A stretch of 64,000 bases of DNA from Vicinamibacterales bacterium (GCA_036012125.1 DASCOS010000009.1:62001-126000), one strand, 5' to 3'; numbered from the stretch's first letter, positions 16,393 to 27,154 are shown. Made by a program: numbers and translations. The notes: generated by a model from the letters alone, not told the origin.

Positions 16393-17937
16393 TTATAGCG
16401 GGATGTTGCCGTGCTTCTTCGGAGGGTTCTTGTCCCGTTTACTAGTCAGGCTTTCAAAAGCGGCAACCAGAATTTGACGAGTTCGTCGAGGTTGGATCAC
16501 TGCATCGAGGTAGCCTCGAGCCGCCGCGGTGTAGGGATTAGCGAACTTTTCCCGGTATTCAGCAAACTTTTGAGCACGCAGAGTCTCAGGGTCCTTGGCT
16601 GCCTCAAGTTCTCGCTTGTACAACACGTTGACTGCGCCCTCTGGCCCCATGACAGCGATTTCGGCGGTCGGCCACGCATAGTTGAGATCGGTGCGGATGT
16701 GCTTGCTTGCCATCACACAGTAGGCCCCACCGTAAGCTTTACGGGTAATCACCGTTACCTTTGGCACAGTCGCTTCTGCGAATGCGAACAGTAACTTAGC
16801 ACCGTGACGGATTATGCCGCCGTACTCCTGCTGCGTACCAGGCAAGAAACCAGGTACGTCCTCGAAGGTCAACAACGGAATGTTGAAGGCGTCGCAGAAA
16901 CGCACAAACCGGGCTCCCTTGACTGAGGCGTCGATGTCGAGGGTGCCCGCCAGATGAGTCGGTTGGTTGGCTACAACTCCAACACTGTGCCCACCGAGAC
17001 GCACGAAGCCAACGACAAGGTTCTTGGCAAACTGTTGATGCACCTCCAGAAAAATACCATCGTCAGCAACAGAATTGATGAGCTCAACAATATTGTACGG
17101 CTGGTTTGGCGCTTCGGGGACCAGGCGGTCGAGCGCTAGGTCCTCACGATCCGGAGGATCACTTGATTCTACGATTGGCGGATCATCAAGGTTGTTACTC
17201 GGCAGGAAACTGAGAAGGTCACGTAACAAGGACAAACATTCGTGATCGTCCGCTACCGCAAAGTGGGCGACTCCACTCCTAGCGTTATGTGTTGTCGCGC
17301 CTCCCAGCGATTCCTTCGTCACCGTCTCATGCGTGACCGTCTGGATAACGTCCGGACCGGTCACGAACATATAGCTTGTACCATCAACCATGACAGTGAA
17401 ATCAGTGATGGCTGGCGAATAAACCGCTCCGCCGGCGCAGGGTCCCATGATGGCCGAGAGTTGGGGTACAACTCCGGACGCCAGTGTGTTCCGAAGAAAG
17501 ATGTCGGCGTAACCACCAAGAGACAGCACACCCTCCTGAATTCTCGCGCCACCCGAGTCGTTTAGACCAACGATCGGCGACCCCATCTTGACCGCTTGAT
17601 CCATCAGTTTGACGATCTTAGCGGCGTTCGTCTCTGACAACGACCCTCCGACAACCGTAAAGTCCTGTGCAAATGCGAAGACAAGACGGCCGCTCACACG
17701 GCCGAATCCAGCGACCACACCGTCACCTGGTACAACCTGGTCGGTCATACCGAAATCGCGGCAACGGTGCGTGACGTAACGATCGATCTCCTGAAACGTC
17801 TCTGGATCGAAAAATAGGTCGATCCTCTCGCGCGCCGTCAACTTCCCTGCCGCGTGTTGCTTCGCGCGGCGAGCCTCACCACCCGCCTCATCGGCCCGGC
17901 GTTCAATATCGGCGAGTTTCCTATTTCCCGTATCCAT
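16393..17937 (-). CDS. pccB: Acyl-CoA carboxylase carboxyltransferase (propionyl-CoA carboxylase beta type)
   Basis: This enzyme transfers the carboxyl group from biotin to acetyl- or propionyl-CoA. The 514-aa crotonase-fold protein has the beta-subunit signature ([21 protein letters not shown]), a Gly-rich oxyanion region ([19 protein letters not shown]), [12 protein letters not shown] and [19 protein letters not shown] in the second half, followed by the second oxyanion motif [10 protein letters not shown]. Substrate specificity cannot be told from sequence by eye; methylmalonyl-CoA decarboxylase is a close relative, but the adjacent biotin carboxylase and carrier genes favour a carboxylase. 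It lies 21 bp downstream of the transaldolase gene. Confidence 0.93.
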   Translation of the reverse strand: MDTGNRKLADIERRADEAGGEARRAKQHAAGKLTARERIDLFFDPETFQEIDRYVTHRCRDFGMTDQVVPGDGVVAGFGRVSGRLVFAFAQDFTVVGGSLSETNAAKIVKLMDQAVKMGSPIVGLNDSGGARIQEGVLSLGGYADIFLRNTLASGVVPQLSAIMGPCAGGAVYSPAITDFTVMVDGTSYMFVTGPDVIQTVTHETVTKESLGGATTHNARSGVAHFAVADDHECLSLLRDLLSFLPSNNLDDPPIVESSDPPDREDLALDRLVPEAPNQPYNIVELINSVADDGIFLEVHQQFAKNLVVGFVRLGGHSVGVVANQPTHLAGTLDIDASVKGARFVRFCDAFNIPLLTFEDVPGFLPGTQQEYGGIIRHGAKLLFAFAEATVPKVTVITRKAYGGAYCVMASKHIRTDLNYAWPTAEIAVMGPEGAVNVLYKRELEAAKDPETLRAQKFAEYREKFANPYTAAARGYLDAVIQPRRTRQILVAAFESLTSKRDKNPPKKHGNIPL

Positions 17938-17958
17938 GATGCTAGTCGTTTTCTTTTT

Positions 17959-18612
17959 TCACCCTTTTGCGCCCTGTGCCTTTTCCCAATCAGCGAGGAA
18001 CTTCGCAAGGCCGATGTCGGTCAGGGGATGCTTAAACAGTGCTTCAATCACGGCCGGCGGACAAGTGCACACGTCAGCACCAAGACGACCAGCTTCGACG
18101 ATGTGGAGCGGCCCACGGATGCTCGCCACCAGCACCTCAGTACCAAACTCGTAGTTGTCGTAAATATCGACAATCTGGCTGATCAATTCCATGCCTGACG
18201 TCGCAACATCATCCAGTCGGCCGACGAACGGACTAACAAAAGTCGCTCCAACCTTGGCTGCAAGGAGCGCTTGGGTTGATGAAAAAACCAGCGTCACATT
18301 GACTCGAATGCCTTCATCCGCAAGCTTTCCACAAGCTTGCACGCCAGGCTTCCCAAACGGCACTTTTACAACAATGTGCTCATCGATTCCGGCCAACTCG
18401 CGGCCCTCTTGGATCATACCGTTGACATCTGTCGCTACAACCTCAGCGCTGACCGGCCCCTGAACCGTCTGACAAATTTCCTTAAGTATCGCTCGTGAAT
18501 CACCGCCCGCCCTCGCTAGAAGTGATGGATTCGTGGTAGCACCATCAATGATTCCAAGCGGAACAAGACCGGCAATATCAGCAACGTTTCCCGAATCAAC
18601 GAACAACTTCAT
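17959..18612 (-). CDS. tal: Transaldolase / fructose-6-phosphate aldolase-like (small TalC type)
   Basis: This is a short class I aldolase of the MipB/TalC group (217 aa) starting MKLFVDSGNVADI. The Schiff-base lysine is Lys83 in VVKVPFGKPG, and TLVFSSTQALLAAK and SPFVGRLDD are family motifs. It moves dihydroxyacetone units in the non-oxidative pentose-phosphate pathway or acts as an F6P aldolase; sequence alone does not separate the two. I chose the ATG at 18612 because AGGAAGGAG lies 8 nt upstream. The open frame continues 12 codons further but without a ribosome-binding site. A transketolase is encoded 30 kb away in this window. Confidence 0.93.
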   Translation of the reverse strand: MKLFVDSGNVADIAGLVPLGIIDGATTNPSLLARAGGDSRAILKEICQTVQGPVSAEVVATDVNGMIQEGRELAGIDEHIVVKVPFGKPGVQACGKLADEGIRVNVTLVFSSTQALLAAKVGATFVSPFVGRLDDVATSGMELISQIVDIYDNYEFGTEVLVASIRGPLHIVEAGRLGADVCTCPPAVIEALFKHPLTDIGLAKFLADWEKAQGAKG

Positions 18613-18662
18613 TGGCGCACTCCTTCCTGATGCGGGCGCCACCCGCAAGACGGCGGACTTGG

Positions 18663-20042
18663 TTACTGAGGTGACTCGGTCACCTGGTTCGACAGCTCGC
18701 TAATATTAGACGGTGCTGCCCCGTCAGCCGCCACAACAGCGTAAACATAAGTGACACCCGTCGTGCCAGTGGTGTCTCGGTAATTCGTCTCCGTCAGCAG
18801 CACCGTCATTAGCGGCTCGAGTGTGCCATTAGGCGACTCGCCGCGCAAGACCAGATAGCCCGCAAGATCAGCTTCGGAATTTGGTTCCCAGATTAAGCTG
18901 ACTGCACCGACGCTTCCAACCGCTGCGAGATTCCTCGGCGCAGCTGGTGAAAACGTGTCGCGGAATTCAGCGCAGGTTGGAGAAGACGCCTCGCTCTCGA
19001 TCGGATCGCCATCAACTGTCGAAATTGCCGTTACGATGTAACACCTTTCTACGCCGAACTCCACGTTAACGTCGCTTAACTCAAACGTCTCGAGCGGCAC
19101 CGCGTTAACCGGGACGGGCATTACCACATCCCCAGCGGCCGGCACCTCACCAGATGGGTTGTAGGTGTAGACGTTATAGGTCATGGGCTCAGCGGAGGCA
19201 ATCGCGGGCGTTGACTCGAGTAGAACCAGGAGTTCCAGCGGCGCCATCGCTTCCAGTGCCGATAAGTCGAGGGTAGGTGCCTGCACAGCGCGCATTGCAT
19301 TAGGCGCGGGTGACCAAGTAATCGTTGCAGCGTCCGCCGTATAGCTGACTTCAGGCGGTCCCGGAGTATTAGGAGCTGCATCCAACCGAACTCTAAGCTC
19401 GGTGGACATATTGCCATAATCACCATCGGCCGTCAGGCCAACCGCCACGTAGGTACGTCGTGGTCGCTCCAGAAGAAACGGGAAAGCTGCCGGTGTCTCA
19501 ACCCAACGGAGTCCAGTCACCACTGGCACTTCAGCATCGTCTTCATTGTCTTCGTCGATATCGAAACGGCGGTCGACATCCGACAGGTCGGCCGAACTCA
19601 ACATTTCCGTTGTCAACACCTCACGCACCACAACAGTTGCACCCTGCGCTGGAAGTTCAGGCAATGGACCGCCTACTGGTGGGGTTAGCTCGGCCAGCTC
19701 CAGATCTGCTGGCGGCCTAACTTTAATCGTCGCCACCAGAGTTGCCGCCTCAATGAACTCTTCATCAGTCAGCGGGCTGACCCCCGGCGGCAATGGACCA
19801 AGGGTGACTGAATAAACTTCTACGGTGTCCAGATCAGCCGGTGCGGTATCGTCAGTGTTAGTAGCCGGCACTTCAAACTGGAGGTACACCTCCGCACCAA
19901 GTCGACGAGCTTCGAACTCGGTGGGCTCAGTGGGCACGATCCTAATCGGAGCCCGTGGCGGCCCCTTCTTACCACAGCCCACTGCTGTGACTAGGACCAG
20001 AAGGAATATGACCACCGTGCGAGGGTACCGGATTTGACTCAC
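18663..20042 (-). CDS. Lipoprotein with fibronectin type III-like domains
   Basis: The N-terminus is a lipoprotein signal with hydrophobic residues 9-21 and the lipobox Cys23 ([14 protein letters not shown]). The first mature residues resemble LptM/YifL-type lipoproteins. The rest is acidic and beta-rich, with at least two FN3-like units (about residues 225-370 and 375-459; the second has [28 protein letters not shown]). The start codon overlaps the hslU stop by 4 bp (ATGA), so it is translationally coupled. The role is unknown. A structural or scaffolding part in the periplasm is a reasonable guess. Confidence 0.82.
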   Translation of the reverse strand: MSQIRYPRTVVIFLLVLVTAVGCGKKGPPRAPIRIVPTEPTEFEARRLGAEVYLQFEVPATNTDDTAPADLDTVEVYSVTLGPLPPGVSPLTDEEFIEAATLVATIKVRPPADLELAELTPPVGGPLPELPAQGATVVVREVLTTEMLSSADLSDVDRRFDIDEDNEDDAEVPVVTGLRWVETPAAFPFLLERPRRTYVAVGLTADGDYGNMSTELRVRLDAAPNTPGPPEVSYTADAATITWSPAPNAMRAVQAPTLDLSALEAMAPLELLVLLESTPAIASAEPMTYNVYTYNPSGEVPAAGDVVMPVPVNAVPLETFELSDVNVEFGVERCYIVTAISTVDGDPIESEASSPTCAEFRDTFSPAAPRNLAAVGSVGAVSLIWEPNSEADLAGYLVLRGESPNGTLEPLMTVLLTETNYRDTTGTTGVTYVYAVVAADGAAPSNISELSNQVTESPQ

Positions 20043-21418
20043 AAGATGTATCGGGTGAGGTCTTCGTCCTTAACGATTTCCGCCAGCATCCGATCGACGT
20101 AGGCCGCGTCGATCGTAATCGATGTTTCAGCCATATCAGGTGCCTCAAACGAGATTTCATCGAGGAGCTTCTCCATCACCGTGTGTAACCGACGTGCCCC
20201 GATATTCTCTGCACGTTCGTTGACTAGGGTTGCCAATTCGGCCACGCGGTCCACTGCGTCGGGTTCAAAACTCAACTCGAGTCCCTCAGTTGCCAAAAGA
20301 GCCATGTACTGCTTGATCAGTGCTCCTCGCGGCTCAGTAAGGATTCGGACGAACTCCTCCGTACCGAGCGCCTGAAGCTCGACACGAATCGGAAACCGGC
20401 CTTGTAATTCTGGAATAAGGTCCGAGGGTTTCGCGACGTGAAACGCGCCGGCCGCTATAAACAAAATGTGGTCGGTTCGTACAATGCCGTGCTTTGTATT
20501 AACTGTCGTGCCTTCGACAATCGGCAAGACATCGCGTTGCACACCTTCCCGGCTCACATCAGGCCCATGCTTGCCCTCGTGCCCGGCAATCTTGTCGATC
20601 TCATCAATGAAAATGATGCCAGCCTGTTCAACCCGCTCAACGGCTGAACACCCGACCGATTCCATGTCGACGAGCTTCTGCTCTTCCTCCTGCACTAGAT
20701 ACTCCAGAGCTTCAGGCACAGGCATGCTTCGCTTACGGCTACGCCCTTGAAACAACCCTGGCAACATGTCTTTGACATTGATATCGATTTCTTCGACCGA
20801 CGAGCCCGCTATTACTTCAAATGACGGAAACGACTTGTCACGGACATCAACCTCAAGACGTCGATTGTCAAGCTGGCCATCCCTGAGTTGCTCGCGAAAT
20901 TTCTCACGTGTCCGGCGCACCTGTTCACGTGCCGCGTTCACTTCATCGCTATTACCCGTAGGTTCGATCGGTGGCAGCAGTAGATCGAGCACCCGTTCCT
21001 CAGCGTTTTGCTTGGCGCGCTCTCTAACCTCGACCAGCCGCTCGTCACGGACCATATCGACGGCAAGCTCAGTGAGATCACGCACCATGGACTCGACATC
21101 ACGGCCCACGTAGCCGACCTCGGTAAACTTCGATGCTTCAACCTTTATGAACGGCGATTGTGCCAAACGGGCCAAACGTCTGGCAATTTCGGTCTTGCCA
21201 ACACCCGTTGGACCAATCATAAGAATGTTCTTGGGTGCAACCTCCTCAGCCAGTTCTGGCGAGAGTTTCTGCCGTCGCATTCGGTTCCGAAGCGCGACCG
21301 CGACCGCGCGCTTAGCCTGGGCCTGCCCGACAACAAATTTGTCGAGTTCGGCAACGATCTGGCGCGGTGTTAGCGAATCAGCCGTAGAGACGGTAGTTTT
21401 GGGCAGATAGATTGGCAT
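20039..21418 (-). CDS. hslU: ATP-dependent protease ATPase subunit HslU (ClpY)
   Basis: HslU is the AAA+ unfoldase that feeds substrates to HslV. The protein starts with [17 protein letters not shown], has Walker A GPTGVGKT (residues 69-76), Walker [10 protein letters not shown] and the sensor/arginine region [12 protein letters not shown]. The intermediate (I) domain lies at about residues 110-235. The C-terminus ends ...DLTRYIL, matching the tail that docks into HslV. At 459 aa it has the usual length. The hslV gene is 42 bp upstream and the FN3 lipoprotein overlaps its end. Confidence 0.96.
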   Translation of the reverse strand: MPIYLPKTTVSTADSLTPRQIVAELDKFVVGQAQAKRAVAVALRNRMRRQKLSPELAEEVAPKNILMIGPTGVGKTEIARRLARLAQSPFIKVEASKFTEVGYVGRDVESMVRDLTELAVDMVRDERLVEVRERAKQNAEERVLDLLLPPIEPTGNSDEVNAAREQVRRTREKFREQLRDGQLDNRRLEVDVRDKSFPSFEVIAGSSVEEIDINVKDMLPGLFQGRSRKRSMPVPEALEYLVQEEEQKLVDMESVGCSAVERVEQAGIIFIDEIDKIAGHEGKHGPDVSREGVQRDVLPIVEGTTVNTKHGIVRTDHILFIAAGAFHVAKPSDLIPELQGRFPIRVELQALGTEEFVRILTEPRGALIKQYMALLATEGLELSFEPDAVDRVAELATLVNERAENIGARRLHTVMEKLLDEISFEAPDMAETSITIDAAYVDRMLAEIVKDEDLTRYIL

Positions 21419-21460
21419 CAGTGGAATTCAACGACCACGAAACATCCCCATCAAGAACTA

Positions 21461-21988
21461 TTACACTTCCTCAACTGAAATCGAGTCATTCGTGTACACA
21501 CAGATTCCGGCGGCGATTCGCATTGCCGCTTCGGCGATCTGGCGTGCATCGAGGTTCGTGTGTCCAGCCAGTGCCTTGGCAGCCGCGAGCGCATAGGGCC
21601 CACCAGAACCGATAGCGACAATGCCATCATCCGGCTCTATCAGATCTCCGGTACCCGACAGCAGGAACGTCGAATCCTTGTCTGCAACAACTAACATCGC
21701 TTCCAGTCGGCGCAACACGCGATCCGTACGCCAGTCCTTGGCAAGTTCAACTGCTGACCGTTCAAGGTTGCCACGATATTGGTCGAGCTTGGTTTCGAAC
21801 CTGGCAAACAGCGCGAATGAATCGGCAGCTGAACCGGCAAAGCCCGCAAGAACTCGGTCGTTGTAGAGACGGCGTATCTTCCTGGCACTTTGCTTAACAA
21901 CTGTCTGGCCAAAAGTGACCTGGCCATCACCGGCCAAGACAGTTCGGCCTTCATGTCGTACCGCGAGAACTGTCGTGCTGTGATGCAT
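21461..21988 (-). CDS. hslV: ATP-dependent protease subunit HslV (ClpQ)
   Basis: HslV is the threonine protease of the HslUV complex. The sequence begins [10 protein letters not shown], so the nucleophile is Thr5 after removal of a four-residue propeptide, as in many HslV proteins. GDGQVTFG and [11 protein letters not shown] are the family motifs. At 175 aa it has normal length. No clear Shine-Dalgarno sequence is seen before the ATG. In Bacillus the order is topA-trmFO-xerC-hslV-hslU, and here the two halves lie on the same strand about 5 kb apart. The gap upstream (21989-22170) shows no gene. Confidence 0.96.
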   Translation of the reverse strand: MHHSTTVLAVRHEGRTVLAGDGQVTFGQTVVKQSARKIRRLYNDRVLAGFAGSAADSFALFARFETKLDQYRGNLERSAVELAKDWRTDRVLRRLEAMLVVADKDSTFLLSGTGDLIEPDDGIVAIGSGGPYALAAAKALAGHTNLDARQIAEAAMRIAAGICVYTNDSISVEEV

Positions 21989-22170
21989 CTTGAGCTTGGG
22001 AAACAGCCGTGTCCTAGAATCGGCGGTTGAGAAAGTACCGGGACACCAACGGCGCGAGTCTACCGAATGGAGGAAAAGAGTGTCAACGTTACAAGCCAGC
22101 CGCCAGCACGAGCCTCACGCACCTAGTGTACTTTACGGCAAATATGTCAGCATGCGTGACGGCGTGGACT

Positions 22171-22689
22171 TCAATCCGTCAACAGTTGTCTGTCGATGAC
22201 ATATTCCCCAATTTGGAGCCACTGAGAGCCGCGATGCTTGGCGAATAATTCGACTTTCGCGTCCACGAACAACCGGTGCTGCAGCATTTGGAGCCTGGGT
22301 TCAGTACTCGCGTAACCAAGCCGCGCACGCATCACAATCGGTTGGGTTGAATCACCGACCGGTAGTCCCTCAGAACTTATCGCCATCACCGTAGAGCTTC
22401 CCAACTCCTGCACGTCCTCCATGACCCGAAAGACCCCCATGACAGTCACAATTGAGATCCGGTTCTGTGCACCGTTCTTCAGTTGAAACGATACCTGCGG
22501 GACGAGTTTATTCCTTCCATCCGGTTGGATACCACTATCGAACCAACCTGTCGTTACGTCGGTGACGAGTAACTCGCTGGTAACATCGAGCGGCTCTCCT
22601 CCGCATCCGGAAAGAAAACCCACCACGGTGAGGACAAGGCTTAGCAGAGTCCCTTGCAAGACACGAGAGGTCCGATAAACGTATTGCAT
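22171..22689 (-). CDS. Hypothetical lipoprotein of the sigma-factor operon
   Basis: This 172-aa protein has a lipoprotein signal (hydrophobic residues 11-27) and a lipobox ending at Cys29 (LSGCGGE). The mature part is beta-rich, with QVSFQLKN and ISIVTVMGVFRV, as in a small immunoglobulin-like domain. I do not recognise the family. It follows the secreted protein by 12 bp and is the last gene of the sigma/anti-sigma group, which suggests an envelope role in the same response. Confidence 0.75.
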   Translation of the reverse strand: MQYVYRTSRVLQGTLLSLVLTVVGFLSGCGGEPLDVTSELLVTDVTTGWFDSGIQPDGRNKLVPQVSFQLKNGAQNRISIVTVMGVFRVMEDVQELGSSTVMAISSEGLPVGDSTQPIVMRARLGYASTEPRLQMLQHRLFVDAKVELFAKHRGSQWLQIGEYVIDRQLLTD

Positions 22690-22701
22690 GAAACTTGTAG
22701 A

Positions 22702-23454
22702 TCAGAATTCTGAGTACTCGATCCGGCTCAGCGCTTCGCTCCTAGCTATTTCCCCCTGCCTGAGAGCGATAAGAACATTCCCGCGCACCCGCAGCATCAG
22801 CCCAAGACCCCTTGGTAGGTCGGTCGGCGAGTCACCGCGGTTGCCACTGGACGTAGTGGCTACGGTCAGCCACTCGTTCGCCGCCAGCGGCAGTGAGTCA
22901 GTGTAGTCCAACATTGCATTAGCGAGCGCGTCCCGAATCTCCATCGCGTACACCTCGCTCGGGTCGACATCAGGTGGCGGTGGCGATGGCGGTGGCAGCG
23001 GGTGACCAACTAGCGACTCTAAACTCTGGAGAGCCTCCTCAAGCGAGTCCCGCACGTCCACGTTACCCAACGAACGCACATGTTCCCGCAACGATTGCAG
23101 CGTGGGTCCAAGCTCATCGCGTCGTCGATTCAAGTGGCGAAACACCCAAGAGAGACTACGTCGCAGCACCGGTATCTGCACGTCGAAGAATAGACCGTAG
23201 CCGTCTAATCTAAAACCATGAGCCCCTGTATTCCCCATAAATCGTGCGGCCCCGGGCGTCGATTCCTCCATCCTTGACGCGAAATTCCGTGCGCTATGCT
23301 CAACTGCCTCTTCAAACGCCCGCTCCACGACTCGCAACTGGTATCGCAACTGACTAGAGTCTGCCCTTCCAGCCGCAACCTCCGATGACGGCTGGGCCTG
23401 CGACGAAACACTGGTCGCAACTAAGATCAAGACAAGACAGATCATGGTTTTCAA
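22702..23454 (-). CDS. Hypothetical secreted protein of the sigma-factor operon
   Basis: This is a 250-aa protein with a signal peptide (hydrophobic residues 4-16, then SSQAQPSSE). The mature part is predicted mostly helical and has a Pro-rich stretch (PLPPPSPPPPDVDP) near residue 155 that separates two helical halves. I recognise no named family. Translation most likely starts at a TTG at 23454, because GGGAGG lies 6 nt upstream; an ATG four codons later is possible. It sits 16 bp after the anti-sigma factor gene and probably belongs to the same operon. Confidence 0.72.
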   Translation of the reverse strand: MKTMICLVLILVATSVSSQAQPSSEVAAGRADSSQLRYQLRVVERAFEEAVEHSARNFASRMEESTPGAARFMGNTGAHGFRLDGYGLFFDVQIPVLRRSLSWVFRHLNRRRDELGPTLQSLREHVRSLGNVDVRDSLEEALQSLESLVGHPLPPPSPPPPDVDPSEVYAMEIRDALANAMLDYTDSLPLAANEWLTVATTSSGNRGDSPTDLPRGLGLMLRVRGNVLIALRQGEIARSEALSRIEYSEF

Positions 23455-23470
23455 GGTGCACCTCCCACAA

Positions 23471-24238
23471 CTAGCGTCCGGACGACACCCGCACTAAATA
23501 ATCCATGAGTTCGCCGTGTTGCACTACTTCAGCATCGAACAGGTGTTGATGTCGGTCCATTTGTTGATCGATACGGACCAGGTCGGCCTGCCGCTGCGCA
23601 TCAGCCTCACGCAAAAGCACCGCAAAGCGCTGCGCTAATTCGCGCTGCTGTCGGCGTTCACTCTCCTCGATCAGCCGCTGAACACGAACAAGGACCGATT
23701 CCTCACTCACTTCAGAACCGATAGTCTCGCTCGTTTGGGGCAGCGCACCAGAACTGAACGTTTCAAAATCTCGCCGTAGCTCAGATTCAAGCGCGGCCAG
23801 TTCGGCGTGCCATATTGCTTCCGTACCACTCTGGGTTGGCTCAGATGAGAGAACGCCGTCAGACCACGCGGAACGCACGACTAGTCCGTCGTCTCCATAT
23901 CGGATTTCGAGATTCGCGACCAAGGTGACAACCACCAAAACAAGGACAGCAGCCAACGACCAGACCGGCGCTGCCTGCCAGAGGGTCCACGGCCGGCTGC
24001 GCGGCACAGCCACCGCATCAGCCGGAACCACACGGAAGTCCGGCGCCGATTCAGGTGGTGTCCAGTCCACGAGGCGACCTCTTACACCCGTCAGCGTTTG
24101 GAGCTCGTCGCGGCATGGTGCACACACCGCGAGGTGAGCCTCAACACGTTCGCGTTCATCCAAACCACACTCGTCGTAGAGATAGCTCACCAGCAACGGC
24201 TTGTCGTTACAGATGTCGTCGTGCCGATTATCCATCAT
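23471..24238 (-). CDS. Anti-sigma factor with N-terminal zinc finger (zf-HC2)
   Basis: This is a membrane-anchored regulator that would hold the ECF sigma factor encoded just upstream. The N-terminal 50 residues carry the zf-HC2 pattern His35-x3-Cys39-x2-Cys42, with Cys24 nearby. One transmembrane segment lies at about 90-110. The periplasmic part (residues 111-255) is rich in Glu, Arg and Gln and reads as a long coiled coil. The start ATG overlaps the sigma-factor stop (ATGA) and has a GAGGAG Shine-Dalgarno sequence 6 nt upstream. The coiled-coil tail could sense envelope stress; the signal is unknown. Confidence 0.9.
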   Translation of the reverse strand: MMDNRHDDICNDKPLLVSYLYDECGLDERERVEAHLAVCAPCRDELQTLTGVRGRLVDWTPPESAPDFRVVPADAVAVPRSRPWTLWQAAPVWSLAAVLVLVVVTLVANLEIRYGDDGLVVRSAWSDGVLSSEPTQSGTEAIWHAELAALESELRRDFETFSSGALPQTSETIGSEVSEESVLVRVQRLIEESERRQQRELAQRFAVLLREADAQRQADLVRIDQQMDRHQHLFDAEVVQHGELMDYLVRVSSGR

Positions 24239-24867
24239 GTCACTCTCCTCATTCTCTGCCGCATCCCTGCGTCCGGGGCTCGTGACGGAAACGTCGCCAC
24301 ACGGTCAATCCCTCGGGACTCAAGCTCCTGTCGGAGGCGAGTGAGCCCCTGATACACCCTCGTCTTTACCGTGCTCACCGGACAACCCTGGAAATCAGCA
24401 ATCTCCCGAAAGGTGAAACCCTGATATTCCTTCAAGACGATCGCTGTGCGCTGTTCATCCGGAATTGTCATCATTGCCCGGGAGATTTCACTACCCAACT
24501 CACTCCAGCCAACCTGGTCTTCAAGCGAACTACCAGCTACATCAGCCGGTGCCAGGTCAAGCACGTCGACGTCGTCCGACACCTTATTTAGCGGTGACCG
24601 TTGGGCACTACGATTCTTGTCGCGGCAAAGATTGAGCGCAATCCGGTACAGCCAAGATGAAAACTTCGCCTCTCCCTTAAAACCCTTAATACCGCGGAAT
24701 GCCCGAAGAAAGGTCTCCTGGCATACATCCCGTGCGTCCTCTTCGTGTCCAATCACTCGGTAGGCCAAAGCGTAAATTGGTCTCTGCCAGCGGACCACGA
24801 GTTGGTTAAAACTATCGTGGTCACCACGAACCGAGCGGGACACCAATTCCTCGTCGGTCCAGGCCAT
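24235..24867 (-). CDS. ECF-type RNA polymerase sigma factor (RpoE-like)
   Basis: This group 4 sigma factor has region 2 (DHDSFNQLVVRWQRPIYALA and DARDVCQETFLRAF) and region 4 (DEQRTAIVLKEYQGFTFREI and VSTVKTRVYQGL). It would direct RNA polymerase to envelope-stress promoters and is released by the adjacent anti-sigma factor. I chose the ATG at 24867 (MAWTDEELV), which gives a normal ECF start. The frame remains open to 24954, but the sequence TAATAT just before that first ATG looks like its own -10 box, so the real start is downstream. ATG at 24882 is an alternative. No clear ECF-type GAAC...GTC autoregulatory pair is visible. Confidence 0.92.
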   Translation of the reverse strand: MAWTDEELVSRSVRGDHDSFNQLVVRWQRPIYALAYRVIGHEEDARDVCQETFLRAFRGIKGFKGEAKFSSWLYRIALNLCRDKNRSAQRSPLNKVSDDVDVLDLAPADVAGSSLEDQVGWSELGSEISRAMMTIPDEQRTAIVLKEYQGFTFREIADFQGCPVSTVKTRVYQGLTRLRQELESRGIDRVATFPSRAPDAGMRQRMRRVT

Positions 24868-25145
24868 TAGCGCACCAAACATCCTCGTAGACCCCACACT
24901 CCATTTACCGTCATAAACTGAACGGAACACATACGCGCACCCCTCCCACTCCATATATTAGACGCAAGATTGGTCTTAACGGTCGGTGATCGGACGCAAG
25001 CAGTCGACGACCAGCTCCTCAAATCGCAGCCTGGAGAATGTAAACCCATTTAAATCATAGGGTTATCTATTCTGGTAACATGATCTCCTGACCAACGAGG
25101 AGTCCCGTCAGCCCTGCGCGGTCGCACCACAGATAGCGACTAGTC

Positions 25146-27131
25146 ATGATTCATCTTTCTGCCATCTCAAAAGGTTTCGGCGCCCGTACACTACTTCAGG
25201 AAGTCACTTGGCAATTAGGTCCTGGCGATCGGGTAGGCCTCTGCGGGCCGAACGGCGCTGGAAAGACCACTCTGCTGAAAATGATGGCTGGCTCCGAGGA
25301 CCCTGACACGGGACGTGTCGTCAGGCCGAACGGGTTGACGGTCGGGTATCTTCCCCAAGATGGCCTTGTACACTCAGGCCGAACCGTTGTCGACGAAGTT
25401 AAGCGTGGTCAGCAGCAACTCCTTAACTTGAAGCGAGAAATGCGCGGCCTTGAGAACCAGCTAGGCGATGCGTCAGTACCAGCAGCTGAACACCCACGTT
25501 TACTGGAACGCTACAGTGAGGCACAGGAAGCCTTTGAGCGCCAGGATGGTTATGCACTTGATCAACGAGTTGAGACGATTCTTCGCGGATTAGGGTTCAC
25601 GAAGGAAGATGGAAAACGTCAAAGCCACACGTTCTCTGGTGGGTGGCAGATGCGTATCGCCCTGGCCACCCTTCTGCTCGGACGCCCTAATTTACTTCTG
25701 CTCGATGAGCCGACGAATCATCTTGATTTGGAGGCACGCAACTGGCTCGAAACCTATCTGTCCGGGTATCCGCACGCCGTAATGCTCGTCTCACACGACC
25801 GCTTCTTTCTCGATGCTGTCGTTACCCGGATCACCGAGATTAGCCTGAAGACTCTCACTGACTATCCCGGTACTTACAGCACCTACATCGGTGAACGGGA
25901 TGCTCGCCTCGCACGTCTCCGAGAAGCAAAGCGTCGACAGGAGGACGAGATCGCGCGAGTCCGCCAATTCGTGGACCGGTTTCGCTACCAAGCAACGAAG
26001 GCCGCGCAAGTACAGAGTCGTATAAAAATGCTTAGCAAAATCGTAACGATTGAAGTGCCACCCGAGCGAAAAGTCGTGCACTTTAAGTTTCCCAATTGCC
26101 GTAAGAGCGGCCGTAGCGTGATCACGTTGACGGGCGCGAGTAAGACCTATAGCAGCACTGAAGTCCTCCGTCCATTCGATTTGTTGATCGAGCGCGGTAG
26201 TCGAATCGCGCTCGTCGGGCCAAACGGGTCTGGTAAATCAACACTGATGCGGCTTCTAGCTGGGGTCGAGTCACCTGACACAGGTTCCCGAACCGAGGGC
26301 CACCAGCTCACCATGCAGTATTTTGCACAGGACGAAGCCAGCCAACTCAAGCCGACACTGACGGTTCATGACACGTTGGTCGCTGGAGCACCGCTTGACG
26401 CTGTGCCCGCGATTCGTAACATCCTCGGGGCATTTCTTTTCTCGGAGGACGACGTTTATAAGCGGGTCGGAGTTCTGTCTGGTGGCGAACGAACGCGGTT
26501 AGCGGTGGCGCGAATGCTATTGCACCCAGCTAATACATTACTCCTCGACGAACCGACGAACCATCTCGATATCGATTCCACGGATGTGCTTCTCGAAGCA
26601 CTTATGGCTTTTGATGGCACCTTGATATTCGTGTCGCACGACCGCTACTTTGTGGATCGGCTAGCAACCCAGATTATCGAAGTCGGCCAGGGTGAGGCGT
26701 TAGTCTACCCAGGAACTTACGAGGAGTTTTGCTGGAATCGAACCCAACGGATCGCGATAAACAAAACGTCGACCACAAGGCCAATCAAACAATCCACACA
26801 GGAGGTCACCGGTAAGACCAAGGTTGCTGATCAGAAACGCGCACCAGCGGATGCTCGTAAACGCCGTCGGCTAGCAGCAGACGTTCGCAAACGGCAGCAG
26901 CGCGCTGTCGAAGCCCAGCACCGCCGCGTGACCGCGATTGAACAGGAAATCAATGACCGGGAAGCTGCTCTCAAGAAGCTTGAAGTAACAATGAGCCAGC
27001 CAGATTTCTACAAAGAACCAAAATCAGCGAACACCCTAGTCGCAGAACACCAAGCGCTCATGTGGGAGATCGGCGACCTCATGCATGAGTGGGAAACTCT
27101 GCAGAACACTTCGGAGAGTAAGCGCAAGTAA
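25146..27131 (+). CDS. ABC-F family ATPase (Uup/EttA-like translation factor)
   Basis: ABC-F proteins act on the ribosome rather than in transport. This 661-aa protein has two ABC domains: Walker A GPNGAGKT (34-41), signature FSGGWQMR and Walker B LLLDEPTNHLD; then GPNGSGKS, LSGGERTRL and a second LLLDEPTNHLD. The interdomain linker is charged (RLREAKRRQEDEIARVRQF). A C-terminal Lys/Arg-rich coiled coil (about 565-661) suggests the Uup-like branch, which can bind DNA or RNA. No transmembrane segment is present. Upstream (24955-25145) I see a weak -10 (TAACAT) and a short AACCC...GGGTT inverted repeat but no clear leader. Resistance function is possible but not evident. Confidence 0.93.
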   Translation: MIHLSAISKGFGARTLLQEVTWQLGPGDRVGLCGPNGAGKTTLLKMMAGSEDPDTGRVVRPNGLTVGYLPQDGLVHSGRTVVDEVKRGQQQLLNLKREMRGLENQLGDASVPAAEHPRLLERYSEAQEAFERQDGYALDQRVETILRGLGFTKEDGKRQSHTFSGGWQMRIALATLLLGRPNLLLLDEPTNHLDLEARNWLETYLSGYPHAVMLVSHDRFFLDAVVTRITEISLKTLTDYPGTYSTYIGERDARLARLREAKRRQEDEIARVRQFVDRFRYQATKAAQVQSRIKMLSKIVTIEVPPERKVVHFKFPNCRKSGRSVITLTGASKTYSSTEVLRPFDLLIERGSRIALVGPNGSGKSTLMRLLAGVESPDTGSRTEGHQLTMQYFAQDEASQLKPTLTVHDTLVAGAPLDAVPAIRNILGAFLFSEDDVYKRVGVLSGGERTRLAVARMLLHPANTLLLDEPTNHLDIDSTDVLLEALMAFDGTLIFVSHDRYFVDRLATQIIEVGQGEALVYPGTYEEFCWNRTQRIAINKTSTTRPIKQSTQEVTGKTKVADQKRAPADARKRRRLAADVRKRQQRAVEAQHRRVTAIEQEINDREAALKKLEVTMSQPDFYKEPKSANTLVAEHQALMWEIGDLMHEWETLQNTSESKRK

Positions 27132-27154
27132 CCTTCGACAAGCGAGACGGGTGG

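Noticed and set aside
24955-25145. tRNA or other small RNA gene between the sigma factor and the ABC-F gene
   Set aside because: No cloverleaf-compatible arms, no TTCGA-type T loop and no conserved RNA features; only a short AACCC/GGGTT inverted repeat.
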